Counted from the stretch's first letter, positions 1 through 8,590 are shown. The stretch: 46,413 bases of DNA from Armatimonadota bacterium (GCA_025358205.1 JANYKG010000094.1:1-46413), one strand, 5' to 3'. Translations and numbers: made by a program. The notes: a model not told the origin generated them from the sequence alone.

Positions 1-1866
1 GCGGGGATGGCAGTGGCTCTGTCATTGCTGGGCGGGCATCCGCAGATCGCCTTCTACTGTTTGCTTACCGTCGCTCTCTACTGGATATTCCTGGGGCTGA
101 CGGGCAAATGTGTCACTTCGCCATTCAGAAGCCTTGTACTCGCCTGCTTCACGTTCGCTTTCGGCGTGTGTCTTGCAGCGCCTCAACTACTGCCAGCCAT
201 CGAACTCGCCCAGCTTTCGCACAGAGGCGGCACGATTCCTACCGCTGAGGGGTATGCTGCCTACTCCGCGCTTGCCATGCCGTGGCAGTACCTGGTTTCG
301 CTGTTCATGCCGCACTTCTTCGGCGATCCTGCAAAAAGCGCGCAGACCAGTTTTGCAGAGTACTGCGGCTACGTCGGGGTGATTCCGCTTATACTTATCG
401 GCGCGGCGTACCGTCGGAAGTCCACAAATCCGCACGTGTGGTTCTTCTCCGGGCTGTTGGCACTGTCGCTGCTCATGGCATTGGGAACCGGTATCAACAG
501 GGTTTTCTACTTTTGGACGCCGGGCTTTGCGAACTCCGGGTCGCCCGCCCGTGTGCTGTTTTTGTTCTCATTTGCAGCTATCACGCTCGCCTCATTCGGG
601 CTGGACCATCTGCCAACCCCCCGGAAAGACTCAAGAAGCATTTCGTCGAAAGTGGGTGTCTGGCCGGCGTTGCTGCTGCTCGGCGGGTATGGCCTTGCTT
701 ATGCTATTCTTCGCAGCGTGAACAGTCAGGCCGGCGGCGCAGAGTTGCTGAGTGCGGTCGCTAGCCAAATCAGGGTTTTTGTTGTCGTACTACTACTCGG
801 ATGTGCAGTCCTGTTTGCCTTCCTGACGCGTCAGATACCCCGCGACACGACGGTAGCCATCCTCCTGGTCATTTTGTGCGCCGACCTGCTCGCGTTTGGC
901 ATCTCCTACAACCCGGTCTCTTCGCGCTCCCGGGTATACCCGAGAACTGCGACGGTGGACTTTCTTCAGCAGGAGTCCAATGGTGGGCGGATCATGCCGC
1001 TGAACGACCAGTGGAGCCTTTCCGAGTTTCCTGCCGCTGTCCTCCCGCCGAACGCCGCTACAGCCTATGGTCTGCGTGATGTGCAAGGATATGACGCTCT
1101 CTATCCGGTGCGATACAAGGCGCTACTGGACGCGGCAGCCGGACGAGATTCATGCCCTCCCGAAAACGGCAACATGGTCTTCGCGCGCAACCCGGAGTCT
1201 CCAGTGTATGACATTCTGGGCGTGAAGTGGTTTGTTTCCACTCAGCCGATGCCGGATGCCCGAAGGTTGACCGATGGCTGCTACGTCGCCGAGAACAAGA
1301 ATGCCCTGCCCAGGGCGTTTTTGGTTCACACAATCGAGTATTCAAACGACAAGACAGACGCCGTGCGCCTTACTGCTGGTGATTTTGATCCCAGGGCCGT
1401 GGCGCTGGTGACGGCTGAGGAAACCCAGAAAGTGGATTTGTGGCTGTCAACTCCATCCGGCAACACAGATTCCGCGCCCGCAGAGGATGACGTGACCATC
1501 GTCCACGACGGTCTGAATGCAGTCAGCCTTACTGTAGCCGCCAGGAAGTCAGGCGTGCTGGTGCTGGCCGATCAGTATTACCCCGGCTGGAAGTGCAGTG
1601 TGGACGGCAAAGAGGTCGAGGTTGCGCGGGTGGACTATGTGCTGCGTGGTGTGGCGCTGTCCGCAGGTCGCCACAAGGTGGACTTCATATTTGCGCCTGA
1701 TTCTCTGGATCAAGGGATGCGGCTACTGAAGGCAGCGATTATCGTCATTATCTGCATAATGATCTACTTGTTTGTCAGGTGGCTGGAAGCGCGAAGGCCT
1801 CAGCCGATTGTGGAACCGGAGCCTGAAATGTACCCTGAGGATTCGGATTTTGAAGATGGTGATTGA
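1..1866 (+). CDS. YfhO-family polytopic membrane protein (5' end outside window)
   Basis: The open frame runs in from the window edge, so the ATG at 7 is probably internal and the true N-terminus lies upstream. The first visible residues (GGHPQIAFY) match the loop and helix typical of the YfhO family, large membrane proteins with a GT-C-like architecture thought to act in cell-surface glycan or glycolipid modification. About ten hydrophobic helices fill residues 1-300, with one more near 570-590. Between them is a soluble domain ending in the family hallmark YYPGWKCSVDGK (about residue 520) and an acidic tail. The stop overlaps the next membrane-protein gene by 11 nt, so the two are probably translationally coupled. 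The family call is good; the substrate is unknown. Confidence 0.8.
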   Translation, partial: AGMAVALSLLGGHPQIAFYCLLTVALYWIFLGLTGKCVTSPFRSLVLACFTFAFGVCLAAPQLLPAIELAQLSHRGGTIPTAEGYAAYSALAMPWQYLVSLFMPHFFGDPAKSAQTSFAEYCGYVGVIPLILIGAAYRRKSTNPHVWFFSGLLALSLLMALGTGINRVFYFWTPGFANSGSPARVLFLFSFAAITLASFGLDHLPTPRKDSRSISSKVGVWPALLLLGGYGLAYAILRSVNSQAGGAELLSAVASQIRVFVVVLLLGCAVLFAFLTRQIPRDTTVAILLVILCADLLAFGISYNPVSSRSRVYPRTATVDFLQQESNGGRIMPLNDQWSLSEFPAAVLPPNAATAYGLRDVQGYDALYPVRYKALLDAAAGRDSCPPENGNMVFARNPESPVYDILGVKWFVSTQPMPDARRLTDGCYVAENKNALPRAFLVHTIEYSNDKTDAVRLTAGDFDPRAVALVTAEETQKVDLWLSTPSGNTDSAPAEDDVTIVHDGLNAVSLTVAARKSGVLVLADQYYPGWKCSVDGKEVEVARVDYVLRGVALSAGRHKVDFIFAPDSLDQGMRLLKAAIIVIICIMIYLFVRWLEARRPQPIVEPEPEMYPEDSDFEDGD

Positions 1867-3445
1867 CAATCGCGAATACCGTTTGGCATTCTGGATCGCG
1901 TTTGCGATTATGCTCCTGGCGAGTTTGCCGTACATTTTCGGTTACGCCATTGCGCCGTCGGGTTACAGATTCATCGGGTTTACGTACAACGTGGACGATG
2001 CGTGCGTCTACATGTCATGGATGCGCCAGGCCGCCGATGGGCATTTCTTCCTCAGAAATCTCTTCACTACCGAACCACAAAGCGCGCATGGTTTCAACCT
2101 GCTTTTTCTGGCGATGGGCTGGTTCGGGCGCATCACGCACATGCCGTTGGTCGGGGTCTTTCATCTCTTTCGCGTGATCTTTGGGATGGCGCTCCTGCTT
2201 TCTATCTATGCGCTCTCAGGCATCTGGTTGAAGGACGAGCGCGCAAAACGGCTGTGTCTGCTGGTAACCGGTCTGTCCGCTGGGCTTGGCTGGATTCTAC
2301 CGATGAACCAGGCGGTGAACCACTCGCCGGATACCTGGCAGCCGGAATCCATAACCTTTCTCAGTGCATATCTCAGTCCGCTGTATACTTTTCCCACTCT
2401 CCTTATGCTGTGGGCGGTCTATTGTCTGCACAAGCTGGACGAATCGCGAGAGTGGAAGTATGCGGTGCGCGCCGGGCTGCTGCTTCTGGTTCTGGCCAAT
2501 GTCCACACTTACGATCTGATAACCGTGGCTGTGCTCTGGGCGCTCTATGCCGCTGTCGCGCTTACCAAACGAAGCAGCAGACCCGCGCTGGGCGGTTTGA
2601 TCGCGGCGGGCATAGCGCTGCCACTCGCGGCTTACCAGGTCTATTTCTACTACACGGAGCCGATATTTCGGATGCGCGCTGCGGTACCCACTACGACGCC
2701 GGCGTTCTACTGGTACATCATGGGCTACGGGCTGCTTGTGCCGTTCGCTATGCTGGGAGTGTGGCGGGCGATCAAGGAGCGGAAGGATGTTATGCTGCTG
2801 GTCTGCTGGGCGCTGGCCGGGTTCATCGCGATATATCTGCCGGTGAGCTTCCAGAGAAAACTGATCATGGGGACTCACATCCCGTTGAGTATTCTGGCTG
2901 CAATCGGCCTGGCCGGTTTTGCCAGAGGACGCTTGCCGTTTCTCAGGTCAATGGCCATTGCCGCGTGCGTGCTGGTAATGATGGCAACCAACATCCGTTT
3001 CCTTGCGCGCGATATGGACAGCGCAATGAAAAACGAGTCCCAGACGGTCGCGCATGTGCCGTTCATTTCGGACGACGAATCAGCCGTGTTCGACAATCTG
3101 CACACGGACCTCGGGCCGGACGCTGTGATCCTTGCTCCACCCGGAACGGCCTACGTCATTCCTGGATACACGGGCCATACCGTATACGCGGGCCATTGGG
3201 GCGAAACCGCGGACTACGAGCAGAAACTGCTTGCATTGGTGCGCTTCTATCAGCCGGATGCGCAGGACTCCTACCGCCGGCAGTTCTTGAAGGATGCGGG
3301 GATAGACTACGTAGTGGGCTATCACAACATGGGTGGGGCGCAGACGGATGTGTATGATTTCCGCGAGAAGCCTCTGCCGTACCTTCGCAATGTATTCGAC
3401 CGCCCGGAGATCAGCGTTTACGAGGTACTGCGCGACCGGCTCTAG
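1856..3445 (+). CDS. Polytopic membrane protein, GT-C-like
   Basis: About 529 residues with roughly ten transmembrane helices and a soluble C-terminal third. I chose the ATG at 1856 because residues upstream of it (frame open from 1772) are charged and overlap the end of the YfhO-like gene, whereas from 1856 a short basic start leads straight into the first helix (LAFWIAFAIMLLASLPYIFGY). The first extracytoplasmic loop carries a paired-Asp motif (NVDDACVYMSWMRQAADG), the usual position of the acidic catalytic motif of GT-C glycosyltransferases. No glycosyltransferase family could be assigned by eye. Position and coupling to the YfhO-like gene suggest a joint role in surface glycan or lipid-linked sugar metabolism. 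Confidence 0.65.
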   Translation: MVIDNREYRLAFWIAFAIMLLASLPYIFGYAIAPSGYRFIGFTYNVDDACVYMSWMRQAADGHFFLRNLFTTEPQSAHGFNLLFLAMGWFGRITHMPLVGVFHLFRVIFGMALLLSIYALSGIWLKDERAKRLCLLVTGLSAGLGWILPMNQAVNHSPDTWQPESITFLSAYLSPLYTFPTLLMLWAVYCLHKLDESREWKYAVRAGLLLLVLANVHTYDLITVAVLWALYAAVALTKRSSRPALGGLIAAGIALPLAAYQVYFYYTEPIFRMRAAVPTTTPAFYWYIMGYGLLVPFAMLGVWRAIKERKDVMLLVCWALAGFIAIYLPVSFQRKLIMGTHIPLSILAAIGLAGFARGRLPFLRSMAIAACVLVMMATNIRFLARDMDSAMKNESQTVAHVPFISDDESAVFDNLHTDLGPDAVILAPPGTAYVIPGYTGHTVYAGHWGETADYEQKLLALVRFYQPDAQDSYRRQFLKDAGIDYVVGYHNMGGAQTDVYDFREKPLPYLRNVFDRPEISVYEVLRDRL

Positions 3446-3520
3446 CCCGCATTATTCACGAAGAACGTGAAAAATGCGCAGGAGGCCCTGGATTTATTCA
3501 TGGAGCGAATAATCCAGGCT
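3444..3520 (-). repeat. Double-hairpin element, copy 1
   Basis: Read on the minus strand this has the same layout as the copies at 4465-4538 and 45108-45181. Hairpin A (arms 3507-3518 and 3487-3499, one bulged A) carries the GGATTAT/ATAATCC-type core. A GGCCT-containing linker follows, then hairpin B (arms 3466-3478 and 3448-3460, one mismatch), ending in the shared TGAATAATGCGG motif. The element starts within the stop codon of the membrane protein gene, so it may also act as a transcript end. Confidence 0.75.
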
Positions 3521-3595
3521 AGAACGGCGAAACGGCCCGCAGCCCAAGAGCCGCAGACCGTCTCCACCTTTTGTTTTTAAGCGCTCACGCTTGTA

Positions 3596-4171
3596 CTAGA
3601 CAAGCAGAGGGCGCTGCTCCTCAGGCTTCGCAGCGTGTACAAAGGCGTCCAATTCGCTTCGGGTCAAGCTGTTCAGCCTGCCGAACTCAATTTCCACCTT
3701 GTATCTGATAGTGTCCTCGCCAACGGTGCGGCTTATGTTGCGCACGGTGCCGCGAATCGGAAGCGGTTCACGGTCCTGGGTGAGGAACAGTTCCAGGTCG
3801 CTGGTAGCGCCTGCGGTGAAATCCAGAGTACACGGAAGCGAGAGTACAAGTCCCTTATGTCCGATAGCGTCGCACCCGCAGAGCAGCTCCACAGTCTCGC
3901 CTTTGCGGGACGTGCGGACTCTTACAAGCAAGGAACGCTTAAGACGGACAAACTTCTCTCGCTGAGCGCGAATCTGCTCGCAAATCTCTATTGGTGGAAC
4001 AACCCACCCGCTCGTGGCATCTGCATACACGCCGGTCATGTACTCAAGGCCCATACCCGCGTCATACATAGTCGTCGAGCGATTACCCTTCATGGACATC
4101 GGCAGTTCGGGTGCAGCAGCAACCGACCTTACCTGCCCGTTTTTAAGTTTATGCTCGCCTGCTAGGCTCAT
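3596..4171 (-). CDS. PilZ-like domain protein
   Basis: 191 residues. An open frame continues upstream to an ATG at 4270, but that start has no Shine-Dalgarno, whereas the ATG at 4171 is preceded at 4 nt by GGGGAG, so the shorter form is preferred. The C-terminal two thirds read like a PilZ beta-barrel: a basic stretch (VRLKRSLLVRVRTSRKG), a degenerate D-x-S-x-x-G position (CDAIGHKGLVLSL) and a closing strand and helix (YKVEIEFGRLNSLTRSELDAFVHA). PilZ domains bind cyclic di-GMP through RxxxR and (D/N)xSxxG; here both are imperfect, so nucleotide binding is doubtful. It stands alone, divergent from the trp operon. Confidence 0.5.
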   Translation of the reverse strand: MSLAGEHKLKNGQVRSVAAAPELPMSMKGNRSTTMYDAGMGLEYMTGVYADATSGWVVPPIEICEQIRAQREKFVRLKRSLLVRVRTSRKGETVELLCGCDAIGHKGLVLSLPCTLDFTAGATSDLELFLTQDREPLPIRGTVRNISRTVGEDTIRYKVEIEFGRLNSLTRSELDAFVHAAKPEEQRPLLV

Positions 4172-4419
4172 TTTCTCCCCCAAAATGTAACTATCAGTCA
4201 AGCCCCGACTGGCCGCCTCAGCCGCGTACTTCGCGGTCCCTGCAGCCTCCGATAACCGGAGTAAGTACATTAAGGATTATCGCCCTGCACGAGGGTGAAG
4301 CTAAGTTGATAAAACTACCAGTTTCCTCTTGGGTCGGCGGGAGAGACGAACATAGAACGTCAAACGAGATGTGGCAACCGCTGACGAACTTGGCTGACCG
4401 CGAAACTGTCCGGGAAACA

Positions 4420-4449
4420 TTGACCTCTTCGCGCCGTTCTTGTTACAAT
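4420..4449 (+). promoter_or_regulatory. sigma70-type promoter of the trp operon
   Basis: TTGACC (4420-4425) and TACAAT (4444-4449) are separated by 18 nt, predicting initiation near 4456. That gives a leader of about 137 nt before the trpE ATG at 4593. It is one of the best promoter matches in the window. Confidence 0.75.
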
Positions 4450-4464
4450 ATATTCACATTCCGG

Positions 4465-4538
4465 CTTGGATTATGCAGGAAGTGCATAATCCAAGGCCTT
4501 CTCTGCAGCATTCAGTCTGTTTTTGAATGATGCAGACC
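4465..4538 (+). repeat. Double-hairpin element, copy 2, inside the trpE leader
   Basis: Hairpin A is a perfect 13-bp stem (4465-4477 with 4483-4495) around a GGAAG loop. The linker is GGCCTTCTCTG (4495-4505). Hairpin B pairs 4503-4514 with 4524-4535 with one mismatch, followed by GACC. The arrangement matches copies at 3444-3520 (minus) and 45108-45181, with different but still complementary bases at the stem ends. Confidence 0.8.
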
Positions 4539-4540
4539 AG

Positions 4541-4569
4541 GGAGGGACCCGCAAGGGCTCTCCTTTTTT
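4541..4569 (+). terminator. Leader terminator (attenuator) upstream of trpE
   Basis: GGAGGGACCC (4541-4550), a GCAA tetraloop and GGGCTCTCC (4555-4563) form a stem with one bulged A, followed by six T (4564-4569). It lies between the trp promoter and the trpE ATG. The 5' arm can alternatively pair with the linker at 4495-4505: eleven pairs with 4538-4549 and the same A bulged out. The two structures exclude each other, the signature of transcription attenuation. No Trp-codon-rich leader peptide or T-box UGG bulge was found. Confidence 0.7.
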
Positions 4570-4592
4570 CAGAAATGGGGAGCGTTCCAGAC

Positions 4593-6074
4593 ATGTACTA
4601 TCCGACAAAAGATGAGTTCGTACGCCGTTCTCAGTCGGGGAACCTCGTCCCGGTCTATCGCGAGATTCTTGCAGACATGGAGACACCCGTCTCCGCATAC
4701 CGCAAGATCGCGCGCGGCAAGTATTCGTTCCTCCTCGAAAGCGTGGAGGGCGGAGAGCGCCTTGCCCGGTACTCGTTCCTTGGCACCGATCCGTTCCTTG
4801 TCTTCAAAAGCAAGGGCAGGGATGTTCAGGTAGTCAAGGGTTGGCGGGCGGACAAACATATTCTGGAGGACAGCCGTGACCCGCTGGACATCCTGAAAGG
4901 TTTGCTGGCCGAGTACAAGTGGGTTGACGATCCCGATCTTCCGCGGTTCTGCGGAGGCGCGGTCGGCTACATAGGCTATGATGCGGTCAGGTTCTTCGAG
5001 AACCTGCCGGACAGCACGACCGATGATCTGAATGTACCGGACTCGTATTTCGTGTTCACGAACATTATTCTCATCTTTGATCACGTGAAGCACCGGATCA
5101 AGGTTGTCTGCACGCCGGAGGTCGGTTCCGATCCCGGCACGACTTACGACCTGGCATGTGAGAAGATTGACGAGATGGTAGAGCGTCTTCATCAGCCGCT
5201 GCCTGCTGCTGCACCAAAGACCGGCGACGGCAAGGCCGCCACGCCCGTCTCGAACATGACCAAAGAGCAGTATATGTCCATGGTGGACGCGGCGAAGGAG
5301 TACATCAAGGCCGGCGACATCATCCAGATCGTGCCGTCGCAGAGGTTGTCCGTGCCGCTGCAGGCTGATCCGTTCGATGTATACCGGGCGTTGCGGTCTG
5401 TGAACCCGTCGCCCTACATGTACTACCTGAACTACGATGACATGAAGCTGATCGGCACCTCGCCTGAGATTCTAGTGACCGAGGACAGGGGAGTCGTCAC
5501 GACCAGGCCTATCGCAGGCACCCGCCGCAGAGGGAACAACGAGGCAGAAGATCAGGCGCTTGAGAAGGAACTACTCGCCGACGAGAAGGAACTGGCCGAG
5601 CACATCATGCTCGTTGACCTGGGCCGGAACGACCTTGGACGCGTGTGCAAGTACGGCACCGTGGAGGTTGACCAGTTGATGGTCATCGAGCGCTACTCGC
5701 ACGTGATGCACATCGTCTCGAACGTTCGCGGCGAGCTTGCAGAGGGCAAGGACCAGTTCGACGTACTGCGGGCGACTTTCCCGGCAGGCACTGTCTCCGG
5801 CGCTCCGAAGATTCGGGCGATGGAGATCATAGACGAGCTGGAGCCGACGAGGCGCGGGACCTACGCCGGTGCGATTGGCTACTTCAGCTTCTCGGGCAAC
5901 ATGGACACGTGCATCACCATCCGCACCATACTGGTGAAGGATGGGGTCGCGTACATGCAGGCCGGCGGCGGTGTGGTTGCCGACTCCGTGCCCGAGAGTG
6001 AGTACCAGGAGAGCATGAACAAAGCCGGTGCGCTGCTCAAAGCGATTGAGATGGCGCAGGTGGGATTGGACTGA
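4593..6074 (+). CDS. trpE: Anthranilate synthase component I
   Basis: 493 residues, the usual length. It converts chorismate to anthranilate using ammonia passed from TrpG, the first step of tryptophan synthesis. The frame is open from 4527, but the start at 4593 (MYYPTKDEF) matches family N-termini and has a GGGGAG ribosome site at 4577-4582. The N-terminal domain has the LLES motif (47-50) that lines the tryptophan feedback site. The C-terminal chorismate-binding domain shows AGTRRRGNN, HIMLVDLGRNDLGRV and GTVSGAPKIRAME (about 400-411), and ends with QAGGGVVADS. First gene of the operon, behind a leader with an attenuator-like structure; 112 nt of repeat-like spacer separate it from trpG. 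Confidence 0.96.
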   Translation: MYYPTKDEFVRRSQSGNLVPVYREILADMETPVSAYRKIARGKYSFLLESVEGGERLARYSFLGTDPFLVFKSKGRDVQVVKGWRADKHILEDSRDPLDILKGLLAEYKWVDDPDLPRFCGGAVGYIGYDAVRFFENLPDSTTDDLNVPDSYFVFTNIILIFDHVKHRIKVVCTPEVGSDPGTTYDLACEKIDEMVERLHQPLPAAAPKTGDGKAATPVSNMTKEQYMSMVDAAKEYIKAGDIIQIVPSQRLSVPLQADPFDVYRALRSVNPSPYMYYLNYDDMKLIGTSPEILVTEDRGVVTTRPIAGTRRRGNNEAEDQALEKELLADEKELAEHIMLVDLGRNDLGRVCKYGTVEVDQLMVIERYSHVMHIVSNVRGELAEGKDQFDVLRATFPAGTVSGAPKIRAMEIIDELEPTRRGTYAGAIGYFSFSGNMDTCITIRTILVKDGVAYMQAGGGVVADSVPESEYQESMNKAGALLKAIEMAQVGLD

Positions 6075-6176
6075 TCAGGGACCAAGGGGTCTAGGGACCA
6101 AGTGCCCGAGGCGAACAGAGAGCCAGCTTTCTGTATTTCCCTTGAACCCTTGAACCCTGGATCCCTCGGACCCTTT
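6075..6176. repeat. Degenerate word-repeat spacer between trpE and trpG
   Basis: The left part repeats GGGACCAAG-like words and the right part CTTGAACCC/GGATCCC-like words, so the halves are roughly complementary and could fold into a long imperfect hairpin. No coding potential. It belongs to the locus-specific word-repeat class seen at many spacers in this window. Confidence 0.6.
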
Positions 6177-6186
6177 GGAGAAAACA

Positions 6187-6756
6187 ATGATACTCATGAT
6201 TGACAATTACGATAGCTTCACATACAACCTCGTTCAGTACCTTGGTGAGATGGGCGAGGAATTGCAGGTATACCGAAACGATAAGATCACCATTCAGGAG
6301 ATCGAGAAACTGGGTCCGGACAAGATCGTCATCTCGCCCGGACCGTGCTCGCCGAAAGAGGCGGGGATATCACCGGATGCCATGAAATACTTCGCAGGCA
6401 AGGTGCCTATCCTGGGCGTTTGTCTCGGCCATCAGACCATCGGCTACGCGTTCGGTGGCAACGTCGTCCGCGCGGGCAGGCTGATGCACGGCAAAACCTC
6501 CATGATCCAGCATGATAACAAGGGCATCTTCAAGGGTATGCCGCAGCCGTTCCAGGCGATTCGATACCATTCCCTTCTTATCGAGCGCGAGAGCATCCCG
6601 GACTGCCTGGAGATCAGCGCGGAGACCGACATCGGCGAGATAATGGGCGTCCGGCACAAGGACTACTGCATTGAGGGCGTGCAGTTCCATCCCGAGTCCA
6701 TCCTCACGCAGGACGGTAAGCGGATACTGCGCAACTTCCTGGATATGCAGGTGTGA
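6187..6756 (+). CDS. trpG: Anthranilate synthase component II, glutamine amidotransferase
   Basis: 189 residues; class I glutamine amidotransferase that releases ammonia from glutamine for TrpE. The N-terminus [21 protein letters not shown] is the family signature and fixes the ATG at 6187, with GGAG at 6177-6180; a TTG at 6175 is less likely. The catalytic triad is visible: Cys79 in [10 protein letters not shown], and His168 and Glu170 in VQFHPES. A stand-alone TrpG with no fusion to TrpE or TrpD. Its TGA shares one base with the trpD ATG. Confidence 0.95.
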   Translation: MILMIDNYDSFTYNLVQYLGEMGEELQVYRNDKITIQEIEKLGPDKIVISPGPCSPKEAGISPDAMKYFAGKVPILGVCLGHQTIGYAFGGNVVRAGRLMHGKTSMIQHDNKGIFKGMPQPFQAIRYHSLLIERESIPDCLEISAETDIGEIMGVRHKDYCIEGVQFHPESILTQDGKRILRNFLDMQV

Positions 6757-7790
6757 TGATGATCAGAGACGCTATACGCAAAGTAGTAGAGCGAGAAGAC
6801 CTGACCGAGGCTGAGGCCGTTGCGGTCATGACGGAGATCATGGACGGCGAGGCGACTCCCGCACAGATCGCAGGCTTTGTCACTGCGCTGCGCATGAAGG
6901 GCGAGACGGTTGACGAGATCACAGGGTTTGCTCGGGTTATGCGTGAGAAGAGCATCAAGATACCGACCTCCAGCAAGCCGACCGCGATGATAGATACCTG
7001 CGGAACCGGCGGCGACCATCTCGGCACTTTCAATATCTCCACCACCGCGGCGTTCGTCGTGGCAGGCGCAGGAGTGCCGGTCGCCAAGCACGGCAACCGC
7101 GCCATGTCCAGCAAGTGCGGAAGCGCGGACGTGCTGGAGGCGTTAGGCGTAGCGCTCACCCTCTCGCCGGAGCAGGTGGGTCAGTGCATAGACGAGGTCG
7201 GCATCGGCTTCATGTTTGCCCCTGCGCACCATCCTTCCATGAAGCATGCCGTCGTCCCGCGCAAGGAGATCGGCATACGGACAGTGTTCAACATCCTCGG
7301 CCCGCTGACGAATCCTGCAGGCGCAAAACGGCAGCTCATCGGGGTGTGCGATACGCATCTTACTGATCTGATCGCGGGTGCGCTGAAGAACCTGGGCAGT
7401 GAGCATGCGATGGTTGCGCACGGTGTTGACGGCATTGATGAGCTTTCCACCGTCGGTCGTACGAAGATTGTTGAGCTTAAGGGTGGTGAACTCAGCGCTT
7501 ATGAGATAGTGCCTGAGGACGTCGGCCTGAAAACCGCTAGTGTCCAGCATCTGAAGCAGGGCGATGACCCGTCGGAGAGCGCAAGAATCGCGGAGTCGGT
7601 CCTCACCGGCACACCAGGCGCATGCAGAGAGATAGTGCTGCTGAACGCAGGTGCGGCACTGAAGGTCGCGGGCATCGTACACACGCTGCAGGAAGGTATT
7701 ACCCTCGCGGAGAGTTCCATTGATACCGGCAAGTCTCTCGCCGCACTGAACGGCCTCAGGAAATTAACACAGAAACTGGCAAAGATTTGA
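6756..7790 (+). CDS. trpD: Anthranilate phosphoribosyltransferase
   Basis: 344 residues. Transfers the phosphoribosyl group of PRPP to anthranilate. The N-terminal helical bundle is followed by the PRPP/Mg site DTCGTGGDHLGTFNISTTAAFV and KHGNRAMSSKCGSADVLEALG, both textbook TrpD motifs; NILGPLTNPAGAKRQLIGV follows. The ATG at 6756 overlaps the trpG stop (TGATG). A GTG at 6753 and an ATG at 6759 are alternatives that change little. It overlaps trpC by 4 nt, so coupled translation is likely. Confidence 0.95.
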   Translation: MMIRDAIRKVVEREDLTEAEAVAVMTEIMDGEATPAQIAGFVTALRMKGETVDEITGFARVMREKSIKIPTSSKPTAMIDTCGTGGDHLGTFNISTTAAFVVAGAGVPVAKHGNRAMSSKCGSADVLEALGVALTLSPEQVGQCIDEVGIGFMFAPAHHPSMKHAVVPRKEIGIRTVFNILGPLTNPAGAKRQLIGVCDTHLTDLIAGALKNLGSEHAMVAHGVDGIDELSTVGRTKIVELKGGELSAYEIVPEDVGLKTASVQHLKQGDDPSESARIAESVLTGTPGACREIVLLNAGAALKVAGIVHTLQEGITLAESSIDTGKSLAALNGLRKLTQKLAKI

Positions 7791-8590
7791 TCCTCGACAA
7801 AATACTCGCTGACAAACGGATAGAAGTGCAGGAACGGCAGTCCCGCATACCTCTCGCGGACCTGAAGCGAATGGCGACAGACACTCCGCCTCCGCGCGAC
7901 TTTGCGGCTGCTCTGGGTTCCGGCCATTCCGCACTCCGCATTCCGCGTTCCGAAATAAGACTGATCGCTGAGGTCAAGAAGGCTTCACCGTCGAAGGGCC
8001 TTATTCGCGCGGATTTCGATCCGGTGTGGATAGCGAAAACCTACGAAGCAGCGGGCGCTTCGGCGATCTCCGTGCTCACGGACGAGAAGTACTTCCAGGG
8101 CAAACTCGAATATCTGACCGCCGTTCACCAGGCAGTGAGCATACCGTGCCTGCGAAAAGACTTTACTGTGGATCAGTATCAAGTCTTTGAGGCGCGAGCG
8201 GCTCATGCGGACGCCATTCTGCTGATAGCCGCCGCCCTGTCGAAATACGAAATAGCCGACCTTCTGTCGCAGTCTAATCAGTTGGGAATGGCCTCACTAG
8301 TAGAGGTGCATACCGAGGAAGAACTTGATACCGCGCTGGAGATAGGTGCGCGGATAATAGGTGTGAACAACCGGAATCTGCAGACGTTCGAGACGTCGCT
8401 GAATATGACTATATCACTCGCGGCCAGGGTGCCGGGTGACAAGGTGTTGGTCAGCGAGAGCGGGATAGCTACTCGTGCGGACGTAGAACAGCTCTTGGCC
8501 GTCGGCGTGGACGCGATTCTCGTCGGCGAGAGCTTGATGCGCGTTCCAGACCCGGGCGTCAAGGTCCGCGAGCTTCTGGGCGTGAGCTGA
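7787..8590 (+). CDS. trpC: Indole-3-glycerol phosphate synthase
   Basis: 267 residues, starting at a TTG that overlaps the trpD stop. Closes the indole ring from CdRP. TIM barrel with LIAEVKKASPSKG (59-71, catalytic Lys), CLRKDF, VNNRNLQTF and ESGIATRADV all present. The stretch GSGHSALRIPRSE (about 44-56), just before the first barrel strand, is longer than in typical TrpC. It is encoded by a tandem of ATTCCG/CTCCGC-like words, the material found in nearby spacers, so it looks like an in-frame repeat insertion in a tolerant loop. The catalytic residues are unaffected, so the enzyme should be active. Confidence 0.94.
   Translation: MILDKILADKRIEVQERQSRIPLADLKRMATDTPPPRDFAAALGSGHSALRIPRSEIRLIAEVKKASPSKGLIRADFDPVWIAKTYEAAGASAISVLTDEKYFQGKLEYLTAVHQAVSIPCLRKDFTVDQYQVFEARAAHADAILLIAAALSKYEIADLLSQSNQLGMASLVEVHTEEELDTALEIGARIIGVNNRNLQTFETSLNMTISLAARVPGDKVLVSESGIATRADVEQLLAVGVDAILVGESLMRVPDPGVKVRELLGVS
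7916..7954 (+). repeat. Word-repeat insertion inside trpC
   Basis: Four to five tandem variants of a 7-8 nt TTCCGCA-like word lie in frame between the N-terminal segment and the first beta strand of TrpC. Flanking sequence is normal trpC. Confidence 0.6.

Noticed and set aside
2002-3357. 451-codon plus-strand open frame inside the second membrane protein gene
   Set aside because: Arg/Gly/His-rich shadow of the real gene in another frame; the real frame encodes coherent transmembrane helices.
4172-4270. 33-residue N-terminal extension of the PilZ-like protein, or a riboswitch ahead of it
   Set aside because: There is no ribosome site at 4270, whereas 4171 has a strong one. The CCGCG-AAGTA-CGCGG hairpin in between does not match the cyclic di-GMP riboswitch consensus.
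4473-4526. Trp leader peptide (MQEVHNPRPSLQHSVCF)
   Set aside because: It has no Trp codon and no ribosome site, and its ATG lies within the hairpin A stem.
4465-4593. T-box riboswitch for trpE
   Set aside because: GGGAGGGACCCGC loosely resembles the T-box, but the UGG that pairs with tRNA CCA is absent, there is no room for stem I in a leader of about 137 nt, and the hairpins match the dispersed repeat.
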